Origin: Ectothiorhodospiraceae bacterium
GTDB lineage: Bacteria; Pseudomonadota; Gammaproteobacteria; HK1
NCBI GenBank assembly: GCA_024234875.1
Contig: JACKNM010000013.1
Coordinates: 111,950 to 175,949 of the forward strand
Reading direction: 5' to 3'
DNA: 64,000 nt
A program made the translations under genes and the position numbers. Shown here piece after piece: positions 9,298-18,075 of the stretch (positions are counted from its first letter, which is position 1; every line of letters starts with the position of its first letter). Under the pieces are notes generated by a model. That model saw nothing but the letters and a program-made list of their open reading frames with translations. It did not search any database and was not told the origin of the DNA.

Positions 9298-10581
9298 TCA
9301 GCGCGTCGCCGCGCGCCGCGCGTCCAGTCGCTCACGCACGAAGCGGATGTGCAGACGCAGATGATAGAGGCCGTCGGCATAGGCGAGCGGAACGTGGAGC
9401 TGCCCGACGTCGTGCTGCAACGCGTCCAGGCGAGCGATACAGGCGTCGACCACCGTCGGATCACGGGCCGCCTCCCCTTCGCACTCCACCTCGCGCACCT
9501 CGCGGTACCAGCGGTAGATGCGCCGCCGGACTTGCCAGCGGAACGTCGGCGGTGCGATGCGCAGCAACGGGATCAGCACCGCCACCACCGGAATCAGGAG
9601 CACCCACAACCGCTCGACGAGATTGGCGAGCCAGAACGGCAGATAGCGACGCAGCGCCGTCGGGCCGCGCTCGAAATGGCGGCGCGCCTCGGCCGAGAGC
9701 GGGTGGTCGACGTGACGCGCGGACGGGAACGCCCCGAGCGTGCCGAGCAGTCGATCCCCGGGTGAGACCGCGCCGGCGACCTGCAGCAGCAACGACCCGA
9801 TGGCCGGGTGGAGATCCGCGCGCGCCAACAGATTGGTCGCGGTGGCGACGAGCGTCACATCGCGCGGCGGAAGGTCGGCCGCGAGATCGAGTGTGCCGGC
9901 CGGGATACGAACGGTGGTGAGGAATGCGAAGCGACGAGTCAGCGCCTCGGCCCGACGCAGCGTCACCAGCTCGATCCCCGGGGCGAGGAGGAGCCTGCGC
10001 ACCAGCGCGGTCTGCGGTGCGGTGACCGCGAACAGCACGTCCACCTCGCCGGCGAGCAGCGCACGCTCGGCCTCGGCTCCGGCGATGTCCAGCGTGTCGA
10101 CCTGACTCGCGACCCCGGCCGCCGCGAGCAGATCCATCACCAGCGCGCGGGTGCCACTGCCGAGCCCGCCGACCGCCACCCGCCGCCCGACCAGTGCATC
10201 GAGGCGGTCGAACGCCAGCTCCCGGCGCACGAAGATCCACAGCGGCTCGAGCGCCAGCGAGCCGAGCGCCACCACGTCGCGGTCGCGGCTCGCGTCTCCG
10301 ATCCCGCCCTGCACGAACGCCACGTCGACGCCGCCCTCGGCGCGCTCGAGGCTCGCCAGATTCTCGACCGAGCCAGCGCTCGGCACGAGAACCACCCGCA
10401 CCCCCTCGCGCTCGATCTCGGCGCGGAAACGCTCGCCGAGCGCGGCGTAGAAGCCACCGTCGACGCCGGTGGCGAATCGGATCTCCGAAGGTGGCGGCGA
10501 GCCGACGAAACGCCACGCGAAGGCGAGGCTCGCGCCCGCGATGACGATCACGCCGAGATAGATTCTGAGAAAGTCGCGCAT
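9298..10581 (-). CDS. TAXI-type solute-binding protein with C-terminal membrane tail
   Basis: A 427-residue protein with an N-terminal hydrophobic anchor (about residues 5-25) followed by a TAXI-family (TRAP-associated) binding domain: IRFATGVDGGFYAALGERF, AGSVENLASL and VAVGGLGSGTRALV. Near residues 330-350 there is a second strong hydrophobic segment (WVLLIPVVAVLIPLLRI), then a basic cytoplasmic tail. This layout, with the binding domain tethered at both ends, is a known subclass of TAXI proteins often found without TRAP permease genes. No TRAP permease is present here. It may act as a sensor or as the binding partner of a permease elsewhere. It diverges from the LarA gene. Confidence 0.8.
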   Translation of the reverse strand: MRDFLRIYLGVIVIAGASLAFAWRFVGSPPPSEIRFATGVDGGFYAALGERFRAEIEREGVRVVLVPSAGSVENLASLERAEGGVDVAFVQGGIGDASRDRDVVALGSLALEPLWIFVRRELAFDRLDALVGRRVAVGGLGSGTRALVMDLLAAAGVASQVDTLDIAGAEAERALLAGEVDVLFAVTAPQTALVRRLLLAPGIELVTLRRAEALTRRFAFLTTVRIPAGTLDLAADLPPRDVTLVATATNLLARADLHPAIGSLLLQVAGAVSPGDRLLGTLGAFPSARHVDHPLSAEARRHFERGPTALRRYLPFWLANLVERLWVLLIPVVAVLIPLLRIAPPTFRWQVRRRIYRWYREVREVECEGEAARDPTVVDACIARLDALQHDVGQLHVPLAYADGLYHLRLHIRFVRERLDARRAATR

Positions 10582-10717
10582 GCCCAGCGTCGCCGCTCGC
10601 GGTGGCCTCCCGCCGCCCGACCGGCGCGATGGTATCGCATGCGCTCGGCGGGAGGGGCGAAGCCCGCGCCCGGGCTGCTACCATCGAGCGTCGAACGTCG
10701 TCGCGGAGGTCCACGTC

Positions 10718-12001
10718 ATGCTGGTCGAGCTCGAGTACGGTCGCGGGCGTCTCGCGGTGCATCTGCCCGAGGGTTGCGTGCCAACGGTGATTCGCAAGCC
10801 GCCGATGGCGGTGCTGTCGAGCCCGGCGCGCGCGATCGAGGAGGCGCTCGCCCGCCCGATCGAGGCGCTCCCCCTGGCGGACATGGCGCGTGGCAAGCGC
10901 ACCGCCTGCATCCTCATCTGCGACATCACCCGCCCGGTGCCGAACCACCTGTTCCTCGGCCCGATGATCCGCACCCTGATCGACGCCGGGGTGCCGACCG
11001 ATGGCATCACGGTGCTGGTGGCGACGGGGCTGCACCGCCCGAACGTCGGCGCGGAGCTGGTCGAGCTGGTCGGGGATCCGTGGGTGCTCGACACGGTGGC
11101 GGTGGAGAACCACGACGCGCGCGACGACGACGCGCACGTCGACCTCGGCCGCACCGCGACACGAGGCACGCCGGTCAAGCTCGACCGCCGCTTCGTCGAG
11201 GCGGAGCTGCGTATCGCGACCGGCCTGGTCGAGCCGCACTTCATGGCCGGGTACTCCGGCGGGCGCAAGGTCATCGCACCCGGCGTCGCCCACGCCGACA
11301 CCATCCGTACCTTCCACAACGCGCGCTTCATGGAGGATCCGGCGGCCACCCAGTGCAACCTCGAGGGCAACCCGCTGCACGAGGAGCAGCTCGAGATCGT
11401 GCGGATGCTGGGGCCGGTGCTGGCGCTCAACACCGTGATCGACGAGCAGCGCAACCTCTGCCACGTGAGCTTCGGGGAGATCGTCGCGAGCCATCTCGCG
11501 GCCGTCGACTTCGTGCGCGATGCCTGCTCGGTCGCCGTGCCGCGACGGTTCAGCACCGTGGTGACCTCGTCGGCGGGCTACCCGCTCGACCAGACCTACT
11601 ACCAGACGGTGAAGGGGATGGTGACGCCGATCGACATCCTCGCGCCGCACGCCGATCTCATCATCGCGTCCGACTGCTCCGAGGGGTTCGGGTCAGAGGA
11701 GTTCCGGGCCGCGCAGGGGCGACTGGTCGAGCGCGGTGTGGACGGCTTCCTGGCCTCGATCCTCGACAAGCCGCTCGCCGACGTCGACGAGTGGCAGACC
11801 GAGATGCAGCTCAAGCCGATGCGTCGCGCCCGCATCCGCCTCTACACCACCGGTCTCCCGGCCGCCGACCATCGCATCACCGGGGTCGACGTGATCGACT
11901 CGATCGAGGACGCGGTGCGCGAGAGCATCGCACGCAGCGGCGACCCGGCGGTGGCGGTGATCCCGGAAGGGCCGTACCTGGTGCCGTACTACGCGGGCTA
12001 G
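10718..12001 (+). CDS. LarA-like nickel-pincer racemase/epimerase family protein
   Basis: A 427-residue member of the lactate racemase LarA superfamily. Key motifs are visible: DITRPVP (the DDxTRP-like motif), GLHRP, and GGRKVIAPGVA, the last two being signature segments for binding the nickel-pincer cofactor. LarA homologues racemise or epimerise alpha-hydroxy acids; without lactate-specific residues the substrate should be left open. The start ATG 10718 follows a GGAGG site; a longer frame upstream has no support. The cofactor-biosynthesis genes larB, larC and larE are not in the window. It is convergent with the isochorismatase gene, with a hairpin repeat between. Confidence 0.85.
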   Translation: MLVELEYGRGRLAVHLPEGCVPTVIRKPPMAVLSSPARAIEEALARPIEALPLADMARGKRTACILICDITRPVPNHLFLGPMIRTLIDAGVPTDGITVLVATGLHRPNVGAELVELVGDPWVLDTVAVENHDARDDDAHVDLGRTATRGTPVKLDRRFVEAELRIATGLVEPHFMAGYSGGRKVIAPGVAHADTIRTFHNARFMEDPAATQCNLEGNPLHEEQLEIVRMLGPVLALNTVIDEQRNLCHVSFGEIVASHLAAVDFVRDACSVAVPRRFSTVVTSSAGYPLDQTYYQTVKGMVTPIDILAPHADLIIASDCSEGFGSEEFRAAQGRLVERGVDGFLASILDKPLADVDEWQTEMQLKPMRRARIRLYTTGLPAADHRITGVDVIDSIEDAVRESIARSGDPAVAVIPEGPYLVPYYAG

Positions 12002-12004
12002 GGC

Positions 12005-12052
12005 GGGGACAGGCTCCGGGGACTGGCTCCGCCGCAGGCGGTGCCTGTCCCC
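12005..12052. repeat. Hairpin repeat element, copy 1 (REP-like, terminator position)
   Basis: GGGGACAGGC (12005-12014) is the exact reverse complement of GCCTGTCCCC (12043-12052), and inside lies GACTGGCTCCGCCGCAGGCG, itself able to fold. The core GACTGGCTCCGCCGCAGGCGG recurs at 21869-21889. The element lies between the ends of two convergent genes, so it may act as a bidirectional terminator as well as being a dispersed repeat. Confidence 0.75.
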
Positions 12053-12061
12053 GACGGGGGC

Positions 12062-12718
12062 TCAGCGGCCGCGGCGCATCTGGCGCAACTCCCCGAGCGT
12101 CGACTCCAGATCGCGCACCTCGGCCCAGCCGACCCGCATCATCTCCAGGGCCGGCGCATGGAGATGCGGCAACGTGGTGCCGGTGCATTCCTCGATCACC
12201 ACCGGCTTGAAGTCGCGGAACATCGCGTCCTTGCTGGTCGCGGCGACGCACTGGTTGGTGAGGACGCCGGTCACCAGCACCGTCTCCGCGCCGAGGCCGC
12301 GCAGGATGACCTCGAGGTCGGTGCAGTAGAAGGCGCTGAGCCGCGTCTTCTCGACGTACCAGTCCTCGGGCCGCGGCTCGAGCTCGGCGAGCACCTCGTA
12401 GCCCCACGTTCCCTGGCGCAACCCGCCGTCGGCGAGGAACGGTCGCAGGCGCATGAACACGCCGCCGTCGGTCACGCCACGCGAGCCGTGGCGGGTCCAG
12501 ATGATCGGCACCGCGCTCGCGCGGGCATCATGGAGCAGTCGCTGCAATGGCTCGATGCAGCGACGCATGTGGCCGATGTCGATCCCCTTGCTCGCGTACC
12601 AGCCGTCCGGGTGCAGGAAGTCGTTCTGCGGATCGATCACCACCAGCGCGGTGCGCCCGGGGACGAGATCGAAGTGCACATCGGCGAACGGCACTCCGGG
12701 CATGGCGTCGTGCGACAT
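12062..12718 (-). CDS. Isochorismatase-like cysteine hydrolase
   Basis: A 218-residue cytoplasmic hydrolase of the isochorismatase-like family. The Asp-Lys-Cys triad is visible: the aspartate in VVIDPQNDF, the lysine in VEKTRLSAF and the cysteine in VTGVLTNQCV. Family members hydrolyse amides such as carbamoylated or ureido compounds, nicotinamide or biuret, so the substrate cannot be named. ATG 12718 (MSHDAMPG) is preferred over a longer start because of the GAGG-type site before it and the family length. It follows the LLM-enzyme gene by 11 bp on the same strand; the two probably form an operon that may degrade an N-containing compound. Confidence 0.85.
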   Translation of the reverse strand: MSHDAMPGVPFADVHFDLVPGRTALVVIDPQNDFLHPDGWYASKGIDIGHMRRCIEPLQRLLHDARASAVPIIWTRHGSRGVTDGGVFMRLRPFLADGGLRQGTWGYEVLAELEPRPEDWYVEKTRLSAFYCTDLEVILRGLGAETVLVTGVLTNQCVAATSKDAMFRDFKPVVIEECTGTTLPHLHAPALEMMRVGWAEVRDLESTLGELRQMRRGR

Positions 12719-12729
12719 CGTCGCCTCCC

Positions 12730-13662
12730 TCAGCGCGGACGGATCTCGGCCAGGGTCTCGAGTTGGCGGGCGTGGTCGCCGACCAGCCGCACCACCACGT
12801 GACGGGCACCGGCCTCGACGAAGCCCTGCAGCCACTCTCCGACCGCGCCGGCCGGCCCGCCGAAGCAGCCCTGGCTGCGGCGGATGGCCGCCGCCCCGGC
12901 TCCGTAGTAGCTCTCCAGATAGGCGTCGATGCGGCGCGCCGCACGCTCGCGGTCGTCGTCCACCAGCACCGTCAGGTAGACCGCGGCGGTGATCGAATCG
13001 GGGTCGCGGCCGGCGGCGGCGGCGACCTCACGCACCTGGGTGATCTGATCGCGGTAGGTGGCGGCATCCGGCCCGGTCGGGAACCAGCCGTCGAAGTGTC
13101 GGCCAGCGCGCTCGATGCCCGCCCGCACCCGGCTGCCGATCCAGATCGGCGGGCCCCCCGGGCGATGGGGCGTGGGACCGACGGCGTGCTCCTTCAGCGT
13201 CCAGCGCCCGTCCCAGGTCACCGGCTCGCCGCGCCACAGCGCGCGCGCGAGGCGCAGCCCCTCCAGCATGCGCCCGACGCGGCCCTCGAACGGCACCCCG
13301 ACCGCGGTGAACTCGGCGCGGATGCTCGGGGCGTCGGTGGCGATGCCGACGCCGAGGATCACGCGCCCCTCGGCGATGCGATCGAGCGTCGCCACCTGGT
13401 GGGCGAGGACCACGGGGTTGCGCAGCGCCGGCAGCAGCACCGCGGTGCCGAGCGAGACGCGGCGCGTGCGGGCGGCGACCGCGGCGAGCAGGGTCAGCGG
13501 CTCGTGGCGGGGGCGCGCCACGATCGAGTCACCGACCCACACCGCGTCGAGCCCGAGCGCCTCGGCCTGCTCGGCCAGCGCGAGCAACGAGCCGGTCTCG
13601 TGACGACCTTCCATCACGCGCTCACGAGTCGGCAGCAGGAATCCGACGGTCACCTCGCTCAT
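12730..13662 (-). CDS. LLM-class flavin-dependent oxidoreductase
   Basis: A 310-residue TIM-barrel enzyme of the luciferase-like monooxygenase class. Features are the N-terminal VGFLLPTRE strand, LDAVWVGDSIV, the LGTAVLLPALRNPVVLAHQVATLD segment split around the flavin site, and RVILGVGIA. The C-terminal part GPPIWIGSR and ERAGRHFDGWFP are typical too. Members use FMN or coenzyme F420; the family alone does not tell which. It lies between the glycerate kinase (18 bp away) and the isochorismatase genes on one strand, so a three-gene operon is likely. Confidence 0.85.
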   Translation of the reverse strand: MSEVTVGFLLPTRERVMEGRHETGSLLALAEQAEALGLDAVWVGDSIVARPRHEPLTLLAAVAARTRRVSLGTAVLLPALRNPVVLAHQVATLDRIAEGRVILGVGIATDAPSIRAEFTAVGVPFEGRVGRMLEGLRLARALWRGEPVTWDGRWTLKEHAVGPTPHRPGGPPIWIGSRVRAGIERAGRHFDGWFPTGPDAATYRDQITQVREVAAAAGRDPDSITAAVYLTVLVDDDRERAARRIDAYLESYYGAGAAAIRRSQGCFGGPAGAVGEWLQGFVEAGARHVVVRLVGDHARQLETLAEIRPR

Positions 13663-13681
13663 GTCGCCAGGTCCTCTCAGC

Positions 13682-14947
13682 TCAGGTCCGCTCGACCAGG
13701 ATCGCGCGGAAGTCGTTCACATTCGTGAGCGTCGGCCCCGTCATCACGAGGTCGCCCACTGCCTCGAACAGGGTGTAGGCGTCGTTGCCGTCGAGCACCG
13801 CGGCGGGATCGAGCCCGGCGGCGCGGGCGCGCGCGATGGTGTCGGGTCCGATCACCGCGCCGGCATTGTCCTCGGAGCCGTCGACGCCGTCGGTGTCACA
13901 GGCGATCGCGTGCACACCGGCCAGGCCGCCGAGCTCCAGTGCGAGCGCGAGCAGGAACTCGGTATTACGCCCGCCACGGCCCTTGCCGCGCATCGTCACC
14001 GTGGTCTCGCCGCCAGAGAGGAGCACGCACGGGCGCGGTGCCGGCTGATCGTGGTGCACCGCCTGACGGGCGATCCCCGCCATCACCAGCGCCACCTGAC
14101 GGGACTCACCCTCGATCGCATCGCCGAGAATGAGCGCCGACAGGCCCTGCGCGCGGGCCCGCGCCGCCGCCGCCTCGAGCGACATCTGCGGGGTGGCGAT
14201 CAGGCGCACCTCCTGCCCGGGCGGCAGCACGCCGATCGAGTCGTTGCGGTCGATGACCTGCAGCACCCGGTCCGGAACCTCGATCGCGTAGCGCGCGAGC
14301 AGCGCCCGGACCTCGGCAGCGGTGGTCGAGTCGGGCACGGTGGGGCCCGACCCGATCACCGCCGGGTCGTCGCCCGGCACGTCGGAGATGAGCAGGGTGA
14401 GCGCACGCGCCGGCGCGATCGCGGCCGCCAGTCGCCCGCCCTTGATCGCCGACAGGCGCTTGCGAATCTGGTTCATCTCGTCGATCGGCGCACCACTGCG
14501 CAGGAGCGCCTGGTTCACCGCCTGCTTGTCCTCGAGCGTGATGCCCTCGGCCGGCAGACTGAGGAGGGCGGAGGCGCCGCCGGACATGAGGCAGAGCACG
14601 AGGTCGTCCGGGCCGGCGGCTTGCGCGAGCGCCAGGATTCGGGCCGCGGCGTCGCGGCCGGCCGCGTCCGGCACCGGGTGCGATGCCTCGACCACCTCGA
14701 CGTGGCGCGTCGGCACCGCGTGACCGTAGCGCGTCACCACCAACCCCTCGAGCGGGCCGTCCCACGCCTCCTCGACCGCCCGCGCCATGCTCGCGGCCGC
14801 CTTCCCGGCCCCGAGGACGATGGTCTTGCCACGTGGCCGCGGCGGCAGATGCGCCGCGACCACACGCTCGGGAAGGGCGGCGCCGAGTGCCTCGCGCAGC
14901 AGCTCCTCGAGCAGGGCGCGCGGCTCGCAGAGGGTACGGTCGGTCAT
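13682..14947 (-). CDS. gckA: Glycerate 2-kinase (DUF4147/MOFRL family)
   Basis: A 421-residue kinase of the GckA/TtuD type, which phosphorylates D-glycerate to 2-phosphoglycerate with ATP. The N-terminal DUF4147 half shows TIVLGAGKAAASMARAVEE, VEASHPVPDAAG and CLMSGGASALL; the C-terminal MOFRL half shows LLSGGETTVTMRGKGRGGRN and DTDGVDGSEDNAGA. ATG 14947 (MTDRTLCEP) follows a GGAG site; a much longer upstream frame lacks coding character. It is the first gene of the minus-strand group 14947-12062. A glycerate kinase suits end-steps of hydroxyacid or sugar-acid breakdown, which agrees with the dehydratase, aldolase and LarA genes in the window. Confidence 0.9.
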   Translation of the reverse strand: MTDRTLCEPRALLEELLREALGAALPERVVAAHLPPRPRGKTIVLGAGKAAASMARAVEEAWDGPLEGLVVTRYGHAVPTRHVEVVEASHPVPDAAGRDAAARILALAQAAGPDDLVLCLMSGGASALLSLPAEGITLEDKQAVNQALLRSGAPIDEMNQIRKRLSAIKGGRLAAAIAPARALTLLISDVPGDDPAVIGSGPTVPDSTTAAEVRALLARYAIEVPDRVLQVIDRNDSIGVLPPGQEVRLIATPQMSLEAAAARARAQGLSALILGDAIEGESRQVALVMAGIARQAVHHDQPAPRPCVLLSGGETTVTMRGKGRGGRNTEFLLALALELGGLAGVHAIACDTDGVDGSEDNAGAVIGPDTIARARAAGLDPAAVLDGNDAYTLFEAVGDLVMTGPTLTNVNDFRAILVERT

Positions 14948-15208
14948 GCAACGCTCCGTCGGCTGGTCGTCGGTGGACTGGCCGGCGATCACAACCCGCC
15001 GTGCCACGGAAGTAAAGGGAACGCCGCGGACCGTCCCTAAAGCGCCGCCCGCGACGGCCGATGCCCAACGGATGCGGGCGGGTCGCGGCTGGACAGCCGT
15101 CGTCGCGCGGACACAGACTCGCCGCGGCCGGCGCTGGGCGCCGTCGACCATGCGCGACCGAGCCCACGGCAACGGGCACGCGGTGCGCGGCACAGGAGCA
15201 CGAGCGAG

Positions 15209-15775
15209 ATGGGAAGCGGCGCCGTGACGCTGATCGTGGTGCTGGGCGGGCTCGGATGGGCCGCGTACGCGTTCAACGCGCTGGTGCGTGACCGCAACCG
15301 CGTACGCGCGGCGTGGAGCGACATCGACGTGCAGCTCGAGCGGCGCCACGCGCTGGTGCCGCGGCTGGTGGAGATCACGCGCGGCTACGCGGCCCACGAG
15401 CGCGCCACCCTCGACGCGGTGACCCGGGCTCGGGAGGAGAGCGTCGGCGCCGGTCGGGTCGGCGAGAAGAGCACCGCCGAGGGCCGACTCGAGCACAGCG
15501 TGCAGCGGATGCTCGCGCTCGCCGAGGCCTATCCGGACCTCAAGGCGGACTCGACCTTCCTCGAGCTACACCAGAGCCTGGTCGATACCGAGAACCGCAT
15601 CCAGCACGCACGGCGCTACTACAACGGTGCCGTGCGCATGCTCAACACGCGCATCGAGAGCTTCCCGGATCTCGTCGTCGCGCGTGCCTTCCGGTTCACG
15701 CTCGCGGAGTTCTTCCAGGTCGAGGCCGAGGACAACCGCGACGCACCACGCATGGAGAAGACATGGCGGTCCTGA
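15209..15775 (+). CDS. LemA family protein
   Basis: A 188-residue LemA protein: a single N-terminal hydrophobic segment (about residues 5-24) then a helical bundle. Typical segments are NALVRDRNRVRAAWSDIDVQLERRHALVPRLVE, YPDLKADSTFLELHQSLVDTENRI and ARRYYNGAVRMLNTRIESFP. LemA proteins are membrane-anchored with a cytoplasmic or periplasmic helical domain; function is poorly known. The gene overlaps the next one (DUF2207) by 13 bp, a pairing seen often, suggesting translational coupling. It diverges from gckA across about 260 bp. Confidence 0.92.
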   Translation: MGSGAVTLIVVLGGLGWAAYAFNALVRDRNRVRAAWSDIDVQLERRHALVPRLVEITRGYAAHERATLDAVTRAREESVGAGRVGEKSTAEGRLEHSVQRMLALAEAYPDLKADSTFLELHQSLVDTENRIQHARRYYNGAVRMLNTRIESFPDLVVARAFRFTLAEFFQVEAEDNRDAPRMEKTWRS

Positions 15776-17700
15776 GTCTCTCGCGCCCGTGGCTCATACA
15801 CACCCTCGCGGCCTGCGTCGTCACCCTGCTCGCGGTCACGTCGGCCGCGGCCAGTGAGCGCATCCTCGACTTCCAGGCCGAGATCCGGGTCGCTCCCGAC
15901 GCGACCGTCGAGGTCACCGAGACCATCCGTGTGGTCGCGGAGGGGGATCAGATCAAGCGCGGCATCTACCGCGACTTTCCGACCCTGTACCGCGATCGCG
16001 CCGGCAACCGCCACCGCGTGGGCTTCGAGGTGCTCGAGGTCCTGCGCGACGGACGCCCCGACGGCTGGCACCAGCAGTCGTTGGACAATGGCATGCGCAC
16101 CTACATCGGTCGCAAGGACCATCGGCTCGCGCCGGGCGAGTACGTCTACACCATCCGCTATCGCACCGATCGCCAGATCGGCTACTTCGACCGCCACGAC
16201 GAGCTCTACTGGAACGTGACCGGCAACGGCTGGGTGTTCCCGATCGAGCGCGCGTCGGCGACGGTGTGGCTGCCGACCTCGGTGCCGAGCGACGCGGTCG
16301 GCGCCGAGGGCTATACCGGTGCCCAGGGCGCGCAGGGGCAGGACTACCAGGCGCGGCTCGAGCTCGACGGCTCGGTGCGCTTCGAGACCACCGCCGCGCT
16401 CGCCCCGCGCGCCGGCCTCACCATCGTCGTGACCTGGCCGAAGGGGTTCGTGCACGAGCCGACGTCGAGCGAGCGACTCGCCTGGTTCTTCACCGACAAC
16501 GCGGTCCTCGCGGTCGGCCTCGCCGGCATCGCGGTGCTCCTCGTCTACTACACGCTCGCCTGGCTGCGCGTCGGTCGCGACCCGGCGGCCGGGGTGGTGA
16601 TGCCGCTCTACGAGCCGCCGCCGGGCTACTCACCCGGCGCCATGCGGTTCGTGCGTCGGATGGGGTTCGACGACAAGACGATGGTGGCCGCGCTGCTCAA
16701 TCTCGCGGTCGGGGGCCACATCGAGATCACCGAGAAGGACGGCGAGTATCGCGTCAGCAAGACGTCGGGCGGTGGCGCCGGCAAGCGCGGTCCGGGCGAA
16801 TCGGCCCTGCAGAAGGCGCTGTTCGCATCGGGGAGCTCGCTGACGCTCGAGCGCGCCCAGCGCGAACGCGTGCGCAAGGCGGTGGAGGCACAGAAGCTCG
16901 CCCTCGCCGCCCATTACGAGAAACGCTACTTCGCGACCAATGCCGGCTGGACCGCGCTCGGGGTGGCCGTCTCGGTGCTCACCCTGGCCGTGACCGCGCT
17001 CCTCGCCTACGACCAGCTCCCCGAGGCCGCCCTGTTCCTGGTGGTGTGGCTCACCGGCTGGACCTTCGGCGTGCTGATGCTGCTGACCCAGGTGGCCCGC
17101 GCATGGCGAGCCGCGAACGGCATCCTCAGTGCCATCGGTGCGCTCGGCATCACCGCGTTCTCGATCCCCTTCGTCGGCGCGGAGCTGTTCGTCGGCTACC
17201 AGCTCGTCGACATGGGGGCCGGCGCGCTCGGTCTGCTGCTGCTCGTGCTGGTCGGGATCAACTTCGCCTTCTACCACTGGATGAAGGCACCGACCCTGCT
17301 CGGTCGCAAGCTGCTCGACCAGATCGAGGGCTTCCGCGAGTACCTGTCGGTGGCGGAGAAGGACGAGATCCGGCTCGCGGCGCGCGCCCCGGAGAAGACC
17401 CCGGAGCTCTACGAGCGCTACCTGCCGTACGCGGTGGCGTTGGACGTCGAGGCCGAGTGGAGCGAGCGCTTCGCCAAGGTCATCGCCGACGCGGTTCGCG
17501 AGGGCCGGTACCGACACCCGGGCTGGTACCACGGCAGCCACTTCTCGTCGCGGGATCTCGCGGGGTTCGCCGGTGGGGTGGCAGCCGGCATGGCGGGCGC
17601 AGTGGCGGCGGCATCGGTGTCGCCCGGATCGTCCTCGGGCTCCGGTGGCGGCGGGAGCTCCGGCGGCGGGGGCGGCGGTGGAGGTGGCGGGGGCTGGTGA
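15763..17700 (+). CDS. DUF2207 (predicted membrane) protein with poly-glycine tail
   Basis: A 645-residue membrane protein of the DUF2207 family. A signal peptide (about 1-30, ending SAAAS) leads into an extracytoplasmic beta-rich domain (ILDFQAEIRVAPDATVEVTETIRV, IKRGIYRDFPT, YIGRKDHRLAPGEYVYTIRY, ELYWNVTGNGWVFPIE). Then come a helix near 250-265, a cytoplasmic winged-helix-like region, two to four helices around 390-510, and a GRKLLDQIEGFREYLSVAEKDE segment typical of the family. The tail ends in serine/glycine repeats and eleven consecutive glycines before a final tryptophan. The function is unknown; members co-occur with LemA as here. ATG 15763 lies inside the lemA gene, overlapping it by 13 bp. 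Confidence 0.9.
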   Translation: MAVLSLSRPWLIHTLAACVVTLLAVTSAAASERILDFQAEIRVAPDATVEVTETIRVVAEGDQIKRGIYRDFPTLYRDRAGNRHRVGFEVLEVLRDGRPDGWHQQSLDNGMRTYIGRKDHRLAPGEYVYTIRYRTDRQIGYFDRHDELYWNVTGNGWVFPIERASATVWLPTSVPSDAVGAEGYTGAQGAQGQDYQARLELDGSVRFETTAALAPRAGLTIVVTWPKGFVHEPTSSERLAWFFTDNAVLAVGLAGIAVLLVYYTLAWLRVGRDPAAGVVMPLYEPPPGYSPGAMRFVRRMGFDDKTMVAALLNLAVGGHIEITEKDGEYRVSKTSGGGAGKRGPGESALQKALFASGSSLTLERAQRERVRKAVEAQKLALAAHYEKRYFATNAGWTALGVAVSVLTLAVTALLAYDQLPEAALFLVVWLTGWTFGVLMLLTQVARAWRAANGILSAIGALGITAFSIPFVGAELFVGYQLVDMGAGALGLLLLVLVGINFAFYHWMKAPTLLGRKLLDQIEGFREYLSVAEKDEIRLAARAPEKTPELYERYLPYAVALDVEAEWSERFAKVIADAVREGRYRHPGWYHGSHFSSRDLAGFAGGVAAGMAGAVAAASVSPGSSSGSGGGGSSGGGGGGGGGGGW

Positions 17701-17744
17701 GCCGGCCGGCGGCGCACGCCACCGTTCGTCAGACCCCCGCGCCG

Positions 17745-17793
17745 GCGTGGGCGCTCACCCACGCGGGAGGGCCGGCGCGGCGCCGCGCCGGCC
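17745..17793. terminator. Two adjacent hairpins between convergent genes
   Basis: Two hairpins sit between the DUF2207 stop (17700) and the HU stop (17803). The first is GCGTGGG (17745-17751) pairing with CCCACGC (17758-17764). The second is a perfect 24-nt palindrome at 17770-17793 with arms GGCCGGCGCGGC and GCCGCGCCGGCC. Neither has a T-run, so intrinsic termination is plausible but not proven. Confidence 0.55.
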
Positions 17794-17802
17794 TCCGTGA
17801 CG

Positions 17803-18075
17803 TCAGCCCACGGCGTCGCGCAGCGCCTTGGCAGCCTTGAAGCCCGGTGCCTTGGATGCGGGGATCTGGATCACCTCCCCGGTGCGGGGATTACGGCCCT
17901 GGCGCGCCGCGCGCTCCTTCACCGCGAACGTCCCGAAACCGGCGATGGCGACGTCGTCGCCCTTGGCCAGCGCGCCGGTCACCGCCTTGAGCACGCGGTT
18001 CAACAGCACCTCGACCTGTGCGTTCGACATCCCGGTATCGGCGGCCACGGCCGCAATCAGTTCCGACTTGTTCAT
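17803..18075 (-). CDS. hup: HU-family DNA-binding protein
   Basis: A 90-residue histone-like protein matching HU in length and sequence. It starts MNKSELIAAVAADTGMS and has the GFGTF turn and the DNA-binding beta-arm segment RAARQGRNPRTGEVIQIPA with the intercalating proline after asparagine, ending in FKAAKALRDAV. HU binds and bends DNA without strong sequence preference and shapes the nucleoid. The RNPRTG context and the single copy favour HU over IHF. It has its own promoter region in the 450 bp upstream, shared with the divergent TPR gene. Confidence 0.95.
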   Translation of the reverse strand: MNKSELIAAVAADTGMSNAQVEVLLNRVLKAVTGALAKGDDVAIAGFGTFAVKERAARQGRNPRTGEVIQIPASKAPGFKAAKALRDAVG

